Source: an uncultured Oscillospiraceae bacterium
Lineage (GTDB): Bacteria > Bacillota > Clostridia > Oscillospirales > Oscillospiraceae
Length of the DNA stretch: 64,000 nucleotides
Direction: 5' to 3'
Assembly: GCA_944385445.1 (NCBI GenBank)
Contig: CALWXF010000001.1
Span: forward strand, 62,001-126,000
Each line of letters starts with the position of its first letter. Position 1 is the stretch's first letter. The notes under the pieces were generated by a model that was given only the letters and a program-made list of their open reading frames with translations, did not search any database and had not been told where the DNA came from. A program made the translations under genes and the position numbers. Shown here piece after piece: positions 33,367-42,696 of the stretch.

Positions 33367-34209
33367 ATGAACGCACTGGAAATTCGGAATTTGACCAAAG
33401 ACTACGGGGAGTTTACCCTGGACAACCTGAATCTCACCCTGCCCTGTGGGTGCATTATGGGACTCATCGGCGAGAATGGAGCGGGCAAGAGCACCACCAT
33501 CAAGCTGATTCTGGACATGATCCACCGGGACGAGGGCACCATCACCCTCCTGGGCCGGGACAACCGGGAGGATATGCTCCTCACCAAGCAGGACATTGGG
33601 GTGGTGCTGGACGAGGTGGGCATCCCCTCTTGCTTGAGCGCCGTGCAGGTGGGAAAAATCATGGCCCACACCTATACCAAGTGGGATAAAGCGCTGTACG
33701 CCCAGTACCTGAAAAAGTTGAATCTCCCCGAAAAACGCCCCTTTAAGGAGTATTCCAAGGGCATGAAGATGAAGCTGGGCATTGCGGTGGCCCTGTCCCA
33801 CCACCCCAAACTGCTCATTTTGGACGAGGCCACCTCGGGACTGGACCCGGTGGTGCGGGACGAAGTGGTGGAGATGTTCAGCGAGTTCACCCGGGACGAG
33901 AGCCACGCCGTGCTCATCTCTTCCCATATTGTCAGCGATTTGGAGAAAATCTGCGACTACATCGCCTTTTTGCACAAGGGAAAGCTGATGCTCTGTGAGG
34001 AGAAGGACCGACTGCTGGAGGAGTACGGGCTCATCCACTGCTCCAAGGAGCAGCTCTCTGAGTTGGACTCCCAGGCCGTGCGTGGGGTCAAGGCATCCCC
34101 CTACGGGGTGGAGGCTCTGGTACGCCGGGATGGGGTGCCTACAAGCATTCCCGTAAGCCCTGTGAGCATTGAAGAGCTGTTTATCTTTATGGTGAAGGAG
34201 GCGGCGTAA
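33367..34209 (+). CDS. ABC exporter ATP-binding protein (YtrB-like)
   Basis: 280 aa. Walker A GENGAGKSTT, signature-like YSKGMKMKLG, Walker B LLILDEATSGLD, switch His in ISSHIVSDLEK, plus a C-terminal extension of about 70 residues usual for exporters paired with ABC-2 permeases. The signature has KGM in place of GGQ, common in this subfamily. Four bases separate it from the regulator and one from the permease. Confidence 0.92.
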   Translation: MNALEIRNLTKDYGEFTLDNLNLTLPCGCIMGLIGENGAGKSTTIKLILDMIHRDEGTITLLGRDNREDMLLTKQDIGVVLDEVGIPSCLSAVQVGKIMAHTYTKWDKALYAQYLKKLNLPEKRPFKEYSKGMKMKLGIAVALSHHPKLLILDEATSGLDPVVRDEVVEMFSEFTRDESHAVLISSHIVSDLEKICDYIAFLHKGKLMLCEEKDRLLEEYGLIHCSKEQLSELDSQAVRGVKASPYGVEALVRRDGVPTSIPVSPVSIEELFIFMVKEAA

Positions 34210-34210
34210 C

Positions 34211-34834
34211 ATGAAAGGGCTGCTGCTCAAAGATTTTTATCTGTCATGGCGGTACTGCCGGGCGTTCCTGGTGATTGTGGCGGTGTTTTTGGCCGTATCC
34301 TTTGTGGGTGAGGACAATGTGTTTTTTATGATCTACCCCATCATGATTGCCAGCGTCATACCCATGACCTTGCTTTCCTACGACGAACATGACAAATGGA
34401 CGTCTTACAGCGGGACGCTCCCCTACACCAGGACTCAACTGGTGAGCAGCAAGTATTTGGTGGGCCTGTGTTTCGGAACGGTGGCATTTCTCGTTTCCAT
34501 GGCAGCCACCACCGTGCGCATGCTGACGGGAGAGGGATTTGTTCTGGAGCAGTTTGCTATGGTGGGCACGGCCTTGGTGGCGTTGGGGTGCATAGGTCCT
34601 GCTGTCATCCTGCCCTATGTATTCAAATATGGGGCGGAGAAGGGACGTATCGCCTTTTACATCACCATAGGTCTGTTTACCGCCGTGGCCACCGTGTTGG
34701 CCGGAATGGGATTCCAGGTACTGGTGATTGGGAGCGGACTGTGGCCTCTGGCGGTGGTGGCCGGGGTGTCTATCCTCCTGTATGCCCTGTCCTGGTGGCT
34801 GTCCATCCGCTTCTACCAGAGGCGGGACCTGTGA
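34211..34834 (+). CDS. ABC-2-type permease partner of the YtrB-like ATPase
   Basis: 207 aa with about six membrane helices. It begins MKGLLLKDFYLSWRYCRAFL, the typical ABC-2 opening with a cytosolic coupling helix, then YDEHDKWTSYSGTLPYTRTQ (common to this permease group). Forms the membrane channel of the exporter. Substrate unknown; the context suggests peptide antibiotic or envelope stress. Confidence 0.88.
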   Translation: MKGLLLKDFYLSWRYCRAFLVIVAVFLAVSFVGEDNVFFMIYPIMIASVIPMTLLSYDEHDKWTSYSGTLPYTRTQLVSSKYLVGLCFGTVAFLVSMAATTVRMLTGEGFVLEQFAMVGTALVALGCIGPAVILPYVFKYGAEKGRIAFYITIGLFTAVATVLAGMGFQVLVIGSGLWPLAVVAGVSILLYALSWWLSIRFYQRRDL

Positions 34835-34857
34835 CAAGAGGCAAATTCGACAAAAAT

Positions 34858-34896
34858 ACCCTCCATTTCTCGTGCGGGAAATGGAGGGTGTTTTTT
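34858..34896 (+). terminator. Terminator of the YtrA operon
   Basis: ACCCTCCATTTC pairs with GAAATGGAGGGT, followed by GTTTTTT. Confidence 0.9.
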
Positions 34897-34906
34897 GAGA
34901 AAATCC

Positions 34907-34935
34907 TTGTTTGACGGTGGGATATGTGTTAAAAT
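34907..34935 (+). promoter_or_regulatory. Promoter of the UPF0371 gene
   Basis: TTGTTT (34907-34912), 17 bp, TAAAAT (34930-34935) with a TGT extension before the -10 box. Confidence 0.6.
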
Positions 34936-34997
34936 TTCGGGGATAATGTGTAAAGAGGGAGGATGGCTTCCGGGTGGCCGGGAGCCCACGTGTGAGG

Positions 34998-36485
34998 ATG
35001 GCAAATAAAATCGGTTTTGACAATCAAAAGTACCTGGAGATGCAGTCCGCCCACATTCGGGAGCGAATTTCCCAGTTTGGCGGCAAGCTGTACCTGGAGT
35101 TTGGCGGCAAGCTTTTTGACGACTATCATGCGTCCCGGGTGCTGCCCGGCTTTGCCCCGGACAGCAAAATCCGCATGTTGCTGGAGCTGCGGGACAGCGT
35201 AGAGGTGGTCATTGCCATCAACGCCGCCGCCATTGAGCAGAACAAGGTGCGGGGCGATCTGGGCATCACCTATGACGAGGACGTGCTGCGCCTCATTGAC
35301 ACCTTCCGCTCCAAGGGCCTGTATGTGGGCAGCGTGGTCATCACCCAGTATGCCGGGCAGCCCGCCGCCGACGCCTTCAAGCACCGTCTGGAGGACCTGG
35401 GTGTCACGGTGTACCTCCACTATCCCATTGCCGGGTATCCCCACGACATTCCCCACATCGTCTCCGACGAGGGCTATGGCCGCAACGACTACATCGAGAC
35501 CAGCCGGCCCCTGGTGGTGGTCACCGCCCCCGGCCCCGGCTCCGGCAAAATGGCCACCTGCCTGTCCCAGCTCTATCACCACCACCGCCGTGGGGTGAAG
35601 GCGGGCTATGCCAAGTTTGAGACCTTCCCCATCTGGAACCTGCCCCTCCAGCACCCGGTGAACCTGGCCTATGAGGCCGCCACCGTGGACCTCAACGACG
35701 TGAACATGATCGACCACTTCCACCTCCAGGCCTACGGGGAGACCACGGTGAACTACAACCGGGACATTGAGGTGTTCCCGGTGCTCCGGGCCATGTTCGA
35801 GCAGATCATGGGGGAGAGCCCCTACAAGTCCCCCACCGACATGGGTGTGAACATGGCGGGCAACTGCATTGTGGACGACGAGGCGGTGCGAGCTGCCGCC
35901 TGTCAGGAGATCATCCGCCGCTACTACACCGCCCTGTGCGACGTGCGCCGGGGCCAGGGGGACAAGGAGAGCGTGTACAAGCTGGAGCTGCTGATGAAGC
36001 AGGCCGGGGTGTCCACCGCTGACCGCCCCGTGGTGGCTGCCGCCGAGGCCCGGGCGGAGGAGACGGGAGAGCCCGCCGCCGCCATCGAGCTGCCCGACGG
36101 CACCATCATCACCGGCAAGACCACCGAGCTCATGGGCTCCTCCTCTGCCGCCCTGCTCAACGCCCTGAAGAAGCTGGCCGGGCTGGGGGATGAGGTGCAC
36201 ATGATCTCCCGGGAGGCCATTGAGCCCATCCAGAAGGTGAAAATCCAGCACCTGGGCAGCCAGAACCCCCGCCTGCACAGCGATGAGGTGCTCATTGCCC
36301 TGGCCATCTCCGCCGCCACCGATCCCCAGGCGGACCTGGCCCTGTCCCAGCTGGACAAGCTGCGGGGCTGTGATGCCCACTCCTCGGTGATTCTCTCCGC
36401 CGCCGACAGCAATGTGTATCAGAAGCTGGGCCTGCGCATGACCTGCACGCCCCAGTATCAGAGCAATAAGCTGTATCATAAGTGA
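34998..36485 (+). CDS. UPF0371 / DUF1846 family protein
   Basis: 495 aa, a widespread conserved protein of Firmicutes of unknown biochemical role. Recognised from long conserved blocks: [55 protein letters not shown] (P-loop-like), [12 protein letters not shown] and [19 protein letters not shown]. Family annotations note a nucleotide-binding-like fold; substrate not established. The start [10 protein letters not shown] fits homologues, but the strong AGAGGGAGG (34954-34962) is closer to a GTG at 34974, which would add eight residues. Confidence 0.92.
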   Translation: MANKIGFDNQKYLEMQSAHIRERISQFGGKLYLEFGGKLFDDYHASRVLPGFAPDSKIRMLLELRDSVEVVIAINAAAIEQNKVRGDLGITYDEDVLRLIDTFRSKGLYVGSVVITQYAGQPAADAFKHRLEDLGVTVYLHYPIAGYPHDIPHIVSDEGYGRNDYIETSRPLVVVTAPGPGSGKMATCLSQLYHHHRRGVKAGYAKFETFPIWNLPLQHPVNLAYEAATVDLNDVNMIDHFHLQAYGETTVNYNRDIEVFPVLRAMFEQIMGESPYKSPTDMGVNMAGNCIVDDEAVRAAACQEIIRRYYTALCDVRRGQGDKESVYKLELLMKQAGVSTADRPVVAAAEARAEETGEPAAAIELPDGTIITGKTTELMGSSSAALLNALKKLAGLGDEVHMISREAIEPIQKVKIQHLGSQNPRLHSDEVLIALAISAATDPQADLALSQLDKLRGCDAHSSVILSAADSNVYQKLGLRMTCTPQYQSNKLYHK

Positions 36486-36491
36486 GAAAGG

Positions 36492-36528
36492 CCCCCTGGA
36501 AGCACCGCTTCCAGGGGGTTAGTGTTTT
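36492..36528 (+). terminator. Terminator of the UPF0371 gene
   Basis: CCCCCTGGAAGC pairs with GCTTCCAGGGGG around a 3-nt loop, then TTAGTGTTTT. Confidence 0.85.
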
Positions 36529-36540
36529 GCGAAAAACCCA

Positions 36541-36597
36541 ACGCCTCCCTTGTGCAAAGGGAGGTGGCATGGCGTAGCCATGACGGAGGGATTGTTC
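36541..36597 (+). repeat. Short hairpin repeat, type 1
   Basis: GCCTCCCTTGTGCAAAGGGA then GGTGG, inner stem CATGGC-gta-GCCATG, end ACGGAGGGATTGT. Confidence 0.85.
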
Positions 36598-36603
36598 TTC
36601 TGA

Positions 36604-36912
36604 GTGGCTTTGTTCCGGCTTGCCAGCCTGGCAGGGACGCTCCGCTGGGCCCCCTTTCTCAGCGATGAGAAAGGGGGGAAAGAATCGCCAAAGGCGGGGC
36701 CTTCCCCCGCCTTGTGGAATCCACCCCGCGGTACTGGGTGGAGGGTGCATCGTTCTCTTTTCGGCCCTTGGCCTGGTTCATGTCACATAGATGGCGTGGA
36801 GATTCTAGAGAGAGTCGATGCTCCTCTGTGTGGTTGTTCTTCTACCTCCAGGGCCTTACCTTGGGGTGCAACTGTTCCCAGTTGCCGGGGGCCTGGCTTC
36901 CGGTGACTGCCA
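36604..36912 (-). repeat. Long structured intergenic repeat, copy D
   Basis: Reverse-orientation, shorter copy of A/C. Its GAATCCACCCCGCGGTACTG, the following CGGCCCTTGGCC region and the later GGGCCTTACC / TGTTCCCAG blocks match the reverse complement of copy A. It carries the hairpin CCCCCTTTCTC/GAGAAAGGGGG (36650-36677). The other end of the element (the A/C left part) is missing. Confidence 0.8.
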
Positions 36913-36915
36913 GAC

Positions 36916-37045
36916 TCAAAGCCTCCCTCAGGGAGGGAGGTGGCCCGGCGTAAGCCGGGTCGGAGGGATTGTTTGCAGCCTGCTACCGTCAACCCCTCAG
37001 TCAGCCTTGCGGCTGACAGCTCCCCTGACACAGGGGAGCCTTTGG
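36916..37045. repeat. Composite short hairpin repeat (type 1 forward + type 2 reversed)
   Basis: AAAGCCTCCCTCAGGGAGGG, inner stem CCCGGC-gtaa-GCCGGG, CGGAGGGATTGT. Then a spacer, CAACCCCTCAGTCAGC-cttgc-GGCTGAC and GCTCCCCTGACACAGGGGAG. Confidence 0.85.
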
Positions 37046-37068
37046 AAATTGCCGACCTAGAAGCAAAA

Positions 37069-37102
37069 AGCACCCCCGGAAGCGTTTGCCTCCGGGGGTG
37101 CT
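37069..37102 (-). terminator. Terminator of the XRE membrane regulator
   Basis: On the minus strand AGCACCCCCGGA pairs with TCCGGGGGTGCT and is followed by TTTTTG. Confidence 0.85.
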
Positions 37103-37109
37103 CTATCTG

Positions 37110-37499
37110 TTATTTACGGTTGTCAAACTGAGCCAGGGCGGAACAGGCCAATCCGATACCCAACATGCCCATGCCGTTGGAGACGGTCAACTCCCCCAAG
37201 AGCAGCAGCACCACCACCGCCACGCCCATGGCCAGAGCCACCGCCCGGGCGATGGTGGACAGGTGGATGGACACCTCGTGTTCCTGCTTCTCCGGGGGGT
37301 AGATCTGCATCAAATCCTCCAGGGACACGCCCAGCACTTCAGCCAGTCGGTGCACCGTGTTGATGTCAGGGCAGGACAGGTCCCGTTCCCATTTGGATAC
37401 CGCTTTATCTGTGACCCCCATCTGTTGCGCCAGCTCCAGCTGGGTCATTCCCTTATCTTTGCGCAGCTCTGCAATGCGTGCGCCCAGCGTCTTTGCCAT
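37110..37499 (-). CDS. XRE-family regulator with C-terminal membrane helices
   Basis: 129 aa. HTH domain, residues 5-62: IAELRKDKGMTQLELAQQMG, VTDKAVSKWERDLSCPD, RLAEVLGVSLEDLM. The C-terminal 50 residues contain two hydrophobic helices (AVALAMGVAVVVLLLL; GMGMLGIGLACSAL), so the regulator is probably membrane-attached. Start near a weak AGGGAG. Target not evident; the upstream -10/-35 region may be autoregulated. Confidence 0.88.
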   Translation of the reverse strand: MAKTLGARIAELRKDKGMTQLELAQQMGVTDKAVSKWERDLSCPDINTVHRLAEVLGVSLEDLMQIYPPEKQEHEVSIHLSTIARAVALAMGVAVVVLLLLGELTVSNGMGMLGIGLACSALAQFDNRK

Positions 37500-37531
37500 G
37501 ACCGGACCACTCCCTTGTTGTTGATAAAGTC

Positions 37532-37560
37532 ATGATAGCAAAATCAGGGGTGGAATGCAA
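37532..37560 (-). promoter_or_regulatory. Promoter of the XRE membrane regulator
   Basis: Minus strand TTGCAT (37555-37560), 17 bp, TATCAT (37532-37537) with TGC extension. Confidence 0.65.
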
Positions 37561-37617
37561 CCGACGGACAGTTTCCTTCCCTCGACTTCTGGTTTACGTA
37601 GGGGTAGAGAGGGAATT

Positions 37618-39519
37618 TCATGATAGTTTGGTGACATTTGCCCCCTGCTGCTCCCCCCACGCCGCGTCCCGGCTGTGACAGGAGAAGAGAAGCACTTGCC
37701 GATCCCGGGCTTGCTCGGCCAGCAGCTCCAGGGCATCGGCGGCCCGGGTATCGTCGAAGTTTGCCAAGGTGTCGTCCAAGATCAGAGGGGCCTGGGGGGC
37801 GGTGAGGTCACAGAGGGCCAGACGCAGGGCCAGATACAGCTGCTCCTGGGCACCCGCCGAGAGAAACAGCTGGGAGTGGGGCAGCCCCGCCCCCTCTTGC
37901 TCCACCTGGGCGGACAGGTCCCGGGCCAGGGTGAGCCCACAGTGCCGTCCCCCGGTGAGCCGGGCCAGGAGCTGCCCCGCCTTCTCATTGAGAGCAGGGG
38001 AGAACCGCTGGCGCAGGGTGGCGTTGGCCTCCTCCAGCCCCTCCAGAGCCAGGGTCAAGGCCTGATACTCCTTCTGCCGCTGGGCAATCTGTCCCGCCAA
38101 TTCCCCTTGGCGGCTCTCCGCCTCCAGGGTGTCCCGGCCCAGGGCCCCGGTGGCCTGGTCCAGGCGGGTCTGCCACTGGGCCATCTGGCCCTCCACCTGC
38201 CGCAGCTGGGCAGTGAGGACGTGGGGGTCTGCGGTGGGTGGCGTCACGGAAGCCGTGGGGCGCTGGGCCCCCTGGGCCTCTAGGTCTGCCACCCGCTCCC
38301 CTGCGTGTTGCACCTGGGCCTCCAGCTGCTGCCGCTGGGTGAGCCAGTCCAGATACCGCTGCAACGCCCCTTGCATGTTCTCCCCCTGGGGCGGGGCGGG
38401 GGTGTACAGGATTCTATCGTATTTGCCCATTTTGGCCACCAACACCATGGCCAGAATGACGGCTGCCGCCATGCACCCGAAGCCCACGAAGGACAGGGGG
38501 TACAGGGTGAGGAAAAAGCCCAGGATGATGAGCAGAAGGCCGCCCACGCCCAGCACTGGCACCCACAGTTTTAGGGCTGCGGACAGGCGGTTCCGGCTGG
38601 CCTTGGCCTGCTGCCGCTGGCGGCTGTGCTCCTGGCCCTGCTGGCTGAGATTCCCCGCCTGCTCCATGGCCTGGGCGGCGGTGAGTCCCCGGAAGCGGGG
38701 GTCGGGAGCGGGGAGAGTCTCCAGGGCCTGTTGGGCCTTGGCCTGCTGCTGGAGGGCCTGGGCGTACCGTTGGTTGAGGGCCTGCTGGCGGTAGGCCTGG
38801 TGCTGCTCCAGTTGCCGCTCCAGCTGCTGCCTGCGCACCTGCAGCCCGGCCAGCTCCTGCCGGGCTTGGGCCTGGGTGTGGCGGGCCTGGGCGGTGTCCT
38901 CCAGAGTGCGGCGCACCTGGGCCAGCTCTCCCTCCAGCTGGGGGATGAGTCCAGTGGAGCGGTTGGCCTGACGGCGGTTGCGCCAATCCTTTAAGGTGCG
39001 AAGGGTGGCGGAGTAGGAGACCTCCTCCTCTCCGGTGGTGGCCAGAGCGGCGATGCGCCGCTCCAGATCCGGGGCGGCGGTGACGGCGGTGTCCCCCTGG
39101 CCCACCAGGGCGCAGCGGACAAACACCTCCCGGCTCACTCCCGTGAGGGTCTCCCCCACGTTGGCGGCGGTGAGGAAGGGCACCGGGTCCCCGGTGGCGG
39201 TGTACACCGCCTCAAAGCCCCCAAAGGGGCCGGAGCGGTTGGCAAAGCGGCGCAGGGTGATGCGCTGTCCCTGCCACTCCAACCGGAGTTCTCCCGCCAT
39301 AGCGGCCCCAGACCAGGGCTGATAGCGGGTTTTCTGGGCCAGGTGCCCCGCCTTGTCCCGTTCCCGGGTGTCGATGCCGTAGAGCATGGCGGTGAGGAAG
39401 GCCGCCCAGGTGGATTTTCCACACTCATTGGGGGCGGTGAGGATGTTGAGCCCCGGGGAGAGGGCGAGGGTGGCCCCCTCCAGCTTGCCGAAGGTGGCGG
39501 TCATGGAGATGATGTTCAT
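37618..39519 (-). CDS. yhaN: SMC/Rad50-like ATPase of the YhaN type with membrane helices
   Basis: 633 aa. N-terminal ATPase half with Walker A APNECGKST (residue ~30), a long Gln/Ala/Arg-rich coiled coil, two membrane helices in the middle (VPVLGVGGLLLIILGFFL and FVGFGCMAAAVILAMVLV, about residues 330-375), a second coiled coil, then signature LFLSAGAQEQLYLALRLA and Walker B PLILDDTLANFDD. It is shorter than the usual 900+ aa YhaN. It overlaps the phosphoesterase gene by 4 bp, the SbcC/SbcD-like pairing. Probably a membrane-tethered DNA-end-processing or repair complex. Confidence 0.85.
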   Translation of the reverse strand: MNIISMTATFGKLEGATLALSPGLNILTAPNECGKSTWAAFLTAMLYGIDTRERDKAGHLAQKTRYQPWSGAAMAGELRLEWQGQRITLRRFANRSGPFGGFEAVYTATGDPVPFLTAANVGETLTGVSREVFVRCALVGQGDTAVTAAPDLERRIAALATTGEEEVSYSATLRTLKDWRNRRQANRSTGLIPQLEGELAQVRRTLEDTAQARHTQAQARQELAGLQVRRQQLERQLEQHQAYRQQALNQRYAQALQQQAKAQQALETLPAPDPRFRGLTAAQAMEQAGNLSQQGQEHSRQRQQAKASRNRLSAALKLWVPVLGVGGLLLIILGFFLTLYPLSFVGFGCMAAAVILAMVLVAKMGKYDRILYTPAPPQGENMQGALQRYLDWLTQRQQLEAQVQHAGERVADLEAQGAQRPTASVTPPTADPHVLTAQLRQVEGQMAQWQTRLDQATGALGRDTLEAESRQGELAGQIAQRQKEYQALTLALEGLEEANATLRQRFSPALNEKAGQLLARLTGGRHCGLTLARDLSAQVEQEGAGLPHSQLFLSAGAQEQLYLALRLALCDLTAPQAPLILDDTLANFDDTRAADALELLAEQARDRQVLLFSCHSRDAAWGEQQGANVTKLS

Positions 39520-40589
39520 GCTCGAATGTCCTCCTCTCCCTCCAATGCGGCCAGCCCGAAGCGGGTGGCCAAGATGAGCTGGGCCTGCTCCTCTGGGGGA
39601 GCCACCCGGATTTTTTCAGACATGGTGCGCAGGAAAAGCCCCGTCAGCGAGTCCTCTCCCGCCCGCTGCCACAGCTTTTTGGGCAGGGTGGTGGCGTCGG
39701 TGACCTCCACATAGAAGAAGTAGGGGGCCGCCTGCTGGGTGATGGAGGCCAGAGAGGGTACCGTCTCCGCCTCTCCCGTGAGGGTGAGCCGCACCAGATC
39801 GTCGGAGTATTCCAGTCCCGCCAGGGTCTGGTACAGGGTAGAGATGTCCACCTCCTGGGTGCGGTATTCCCGGCAGCACAGGGGGACGAACTTGGCGGTG
39901 GTGCCCTGGTGGGTCACGTCTACAATCAGACAGCCCTTTTCTCCCGCCTCGTCAAAGCCACGGCCCTCGGGGCAGCCGGGGTAAGCCCAAAAGGTGTTCG
40001 CCTCTCGCTGCAATCCCGAACAGCGGTGGATGTGCCCCAAAGCGGCGTAGTGGGCCCCGGTGGCACCCAGCTGACCGGGCAAAATGGGAGCGTAGCGGCC
40101 CATGGGAGCTACCTCCCCGTGGACACAGAGAAGGTGCAGCCGACCATCCTGGGGCACGGTGTACCCGGACAGGGGGGAGTCCTCCCGGTGGGGGGCGGTG
40201 AAGGCGCAGCCGTGGACTACGGCGCCCAGGGCGGGAAGTTCCACAGCTTCCATCTGGGGTGTGGAAAAGATGTGTACGTTGGCGGGCCACTGGGCGGTGG
40301 CGTAGGGGGACTGGTTGGTGTAGGGGTCGTGGTTGCCGGGGGCGATGAAGACGGGGACGGACAGCTCCCCCAGGGCCTGGGTGAGGACCTGGACCGACTG
40401 GGGGTAGACTCGCTGGGCATCCAATAAATCCCCCGGCAGCAGCACCAGGTCCACCCCCTCCGCCTGGGCCAGCTGGGCCAGACGGCGGGGGAGATCCCGC
40501 AGTTCCCGCCGCCGTTGGGCGGCCTGGGGGGCGGGGAGGCTGCTGAGGGGGGAGTCCAGGTGGAGGTCCGCGGCGTGTAGAATACGCAT
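39516..40589 (-). CDS. yhaO: SbcD/Mre11-like metallophosphoesterase (YhaO type)
   Basis: 357 aa. Calcineurin-like active-site blocks: MRILHAADLHLDSPL, LVLLPGDLLDAQ, FIAPGNHDPY, LLCVHGE and ALGHIHRC, giving the Asp/His/Asn ligands of a two-metal nuclease site. The C-terminal 130 residues are a capping domain. Twelve bases after ymdB and overlapping yhaN, so the two form a nuclease-ATPase pair like SbcCD. Confidence 0.9.
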   Translation of the reverse strand: MRILHAADLHLDSPLSSLPAPQAAQRRRELRDLPRRLAQLAQAEGVDLVLLPGDLLDAQRVYPQSVQVLTQALGELSVPVFIAPGNHDPYTNQSPYATAQWPANVHIFSTPQMEAVELPALGAVVHGCAFTAPHREDSPLSGYTVPQDGRLHLLCVHGEVAPMGRYAPILPGQLGATGAHYAALGHIHRCSGLQREANTFWAYPGCPEGRGFDEAGEKGCLIVDVTHQGTTAKFVPLCCREYRTQEVDISTLYQTLAGLEYSDDLVRLTLTGEAETVPSLASITQQAAPYFFYVEVTDATTLPKKLWQRAGEDSLTGLFLRTMSEKIRVAPPEEQAQLILATRFGLAALEGEEDIRA

Positions 40590-40601
40590 GGGGAGCCCTC
40601 C

Positions 40602-41381
40602 TTATCCGTCAATGTCCACCCGTTCTACGCTGAGGCAGAGGCGGGTGTTGGTGTCGATGGTAAACAGCACCCCGTCCATGCCGCAGGGGCCGTCGGCGGG
40701 CTGGAACCGCTGGGGCAGGCCGCCCAGGAAGCGGTTGATGGCCTGGGAGGGGTGAATGCCGATGACTGACTGGGTGGGTCCGGTCATGCCCAGGTCGGTG
40801 ACAAAGCCCAGTCCCTTGGGAAAGACCTGGGTGTCGGCTGTGGGCACATGGGTGTGGGTGCCCCACAGGGCCTGGGCCCGCCCGTCCAGATACCAGGCCA
40901 TAGCCCCCTTCTCGCTGGTGGCCTCGGCGTGGAAGTCCACCAGGGTGAGGGTGGCGTCCCCCTCCTTTAAAATCTCGTCCATTTTGGTGAAGGGGTTGTC
41001 GAAGTTGGAGTCCATGCCGCAGCGGCCAATGAGGTTCACCACCCGAATGGTGGTGCCCCGGGGGCCGTCGAAGATGCCCCACCCCCGGCCGGGGGCCCGG
41101 CTGGTGTAGTTGGCGGGGCGGAGAATGTAGGGGTTGCGCTCCATCTCGTCCACGATCTGGCGCTTGCCCCAGGTGTGGTTGCCCATGGTGATCACGTCCG
41201 CCCCGGCGGAGAAGATGTCCCGGGCCTGCTGGGGCATCAGGCCGTTGGAGGCGGCGTTTTCCCCGTTGACTACGGTAAAATGAATGTCATACTGGCGGCG
41301 GAGGGTGGGCAGGTGGCGGCAGAGAAAGTCCACGCCGCGCTCGCCTACCACGTCTCCAATGGCCAGAACACGAAGTTCCAT
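40602..41381 (-). CDS. ymdB: YmdB-family phosphodiesterase (TIGR00282)
   Basis: 259-aa calcineurin-like enzyme; B. subtilis YmdB hydrolyses 2',3'-cyclic nucleotides and affects biofilm gene expression. Motifs: LAIGDVVGERGV, VVNGENAASNG, MGNHTWGKRQI, VDFHAEATSEK and GTHTHVPTAD (metal ligands). Normal length. It is often near recA/rny in Firmicutes; here it lies in an operon with ccdA-tlpA and the SbcCD-like pair. Confidence 0.93.
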   Translation of the reverse strand: MELRVLAIGDVVGERGVDFLCRHLPTLRRQYDIHFTVVNGENAASNGLMPQQARDIFSAGADVITMGNHTWGKRQIVDEMERNPYILRPANYTSRAPGRGWGIFDGPRGTTIRVVNLIGRCGMDSNFDNPFTKMDEILKEGDATLTLVDFHAEATSEKGAMAWYLDGRAQALWGTHTHVPTADTQVFPKGLGFVTDLGMTGPTQSVIGIHPSQAINRFLGGLPQRFQPADGPCGMDGVLFTIDTNTRLCLSVERVDIDG

Positions 41382-41396
41382 ACAAAAGCCTCCCGA

Positions 41397-42671
41397 TTAG
41401 GAATTGGCCCCGTCCATGGTCTGCTGGATGATGTCGTCAAACACCTCCCGGGACTGTGCTCCCATGATATAGCCATAGACGTTGCCGTTTTTGTCGATCA
41501 TAAAGGTGGTGGGGAAGGAGGAGATGCCGTAGGAGTAGAAGAGGCTGGCATCTTTGTTCATGAGGGTGGGGTAGGTGTACCCGTTCTCCTCTAAAAAGGC
41601 GGAGATATCCTCCGCCGAGCCTTCCTGGCCCAGGTTGGGGGCGGCTACCCCCAGCACCACCAGGTCCTTCTCGTTGTTGCCGTAGTCCTCATAGACGGCC
41701 TGCAAGTCGGGCATCTCGCTGCGGCAGGGCCCGCACCAGGTGCCCCAGAAATTGAGCAAAATGGTCTTCCCCTTGTACTGGTCCAGAGTGTGGGTGTTGC
41801 CGAACTGGTCAGTGAGGGTGAAGTCCAGGGCGGGCACCGGGGCCCGGCTCTCCTGGGGGGCATCGGTGGCCTCCGGTTGGGTGGTTTCCGCCGGGGAGTC
41901 TGTCTCCTTGGGAGCCTCAGTCACCTGGACGGTGGGGGTGGCCTGGGGGTCAGAGCTGGCCAGAGACCCGGACAGAGTGTCCATCCACCCGGTGACCATC
42001 AAAAGGCCAATGACCACCAGCAGCGCCCCGCCCACCTTCACGGTGTAGCGCACCACGTTGCGGTGCTTCTGGAACAGCTGCAACAGCACCCCGGCAAACA
42101 GAGCCACCGCCAGGAAGGGCAGGACAAAGCCCAGGGTGTACAGGCCGATGAGGGCGAAGCCCTGGAGGGCAGTGTCCGCCGAGCCCGCCATGAGCAGCAC
42201 GCTGGCCAGGGCGGGGCCCACGCAGGGGGTCCAGGCAAAGGAGAAGGTGAAGCCGAATACCAGAGCCACCAGGGGGCTCATGGCCAGCTTTTGCAGGGGG
42301 AAGCGGATGCGCCGGTCCTGCTCCAGGGCCATGGGGCGAAAGACTCCCAGCTGGAACAGACCAAAGGCGATGATGAGAATGCCGCCTACCTGGATGATGA
42401 TCTTCTGATACTGGTGCAGGGCCTGGCCCAGGGCGGTCATACCCAGAGCCAGCAGAAAAAAGGCGGCGGAAATGCCGATGACAAAGAACAAGGTGTTGAC
42501 CAGGGTCTTCACCTTTGAGGTCTGGGCCCCCTGGGCGTCCCCCATACTGCCGGACAGATAGCCCAGGTAGAGGGGGAGAAGGGGGAGGACGCAGGGGGAG
42601 AAAAAGCTCAGAATGCCCTGGACAAACACGGTGACCAGGGAGACGGACACGGAGAGGTTAAATCCAGACAT
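41397..42671 (-). CDS. CcdA-TlpA fusion: membrane thiol transporter plus thioredoxin-like domain
   Basis: 424 aa. Residues 1-225 are CcdA-type with six helices and conserved Cys: SFFSPCVLPLLPLYLGYLSG and FSFAWTPCVGPALA. A Thr/Pro/Glu linker leads to an extracytoplasmic TlpA/ResA-like thioredoxin (residues ~275-424) with WGTWCGPCRSEMP and cis-Pro SSFPTTFMID. It passes electrons from cytosolic thioredoxin across the membrane to reduce extracytoplasmic disulfides; the fusion puts donor and effector in one chain. 25 bp after the helicase gene. Confidence 0.93.
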   Translation of the reverse strand: MSGFNLSVSVSLVTVFVQGILSFFSPCVLPLLPLYLGYLSGSMGDAQGAQTSKVKTLVNTLFFVIGISAAFFLLALGMTALGQALHQYQKIIIQVGGILIIAFGLFQLGVFRPMALEQDRRIRFPLQKLAMSPLVALVFGFTFSFAWTPCVGPALASVLLMAGSADTALQGFALIGLYTLGFVLPFLAVALFAGVLLQLFQKHRNVVRYTVKVGGALLVVIGLLMVTGWMDTLSGSLASSDPQATPTVQVTEAPKETDSPAETTQPEATDAPQESRAPVPALDFTLTDQFGNTHTLDQYKGKTILLNFWGTWCGPCRSEMPDLQAVYEDYGNNEKDLVVLGVAAPNLGQEGSAEDISAFLEENGYTYPTLMNKDASLFYSYGISSFPTTFMIDKNGNVYGYIMGAQSREVFDDIIQQTMDGANS

Positions 42672-42696
42672 ACATACCTTCCTTCAAAAGAGAAAA

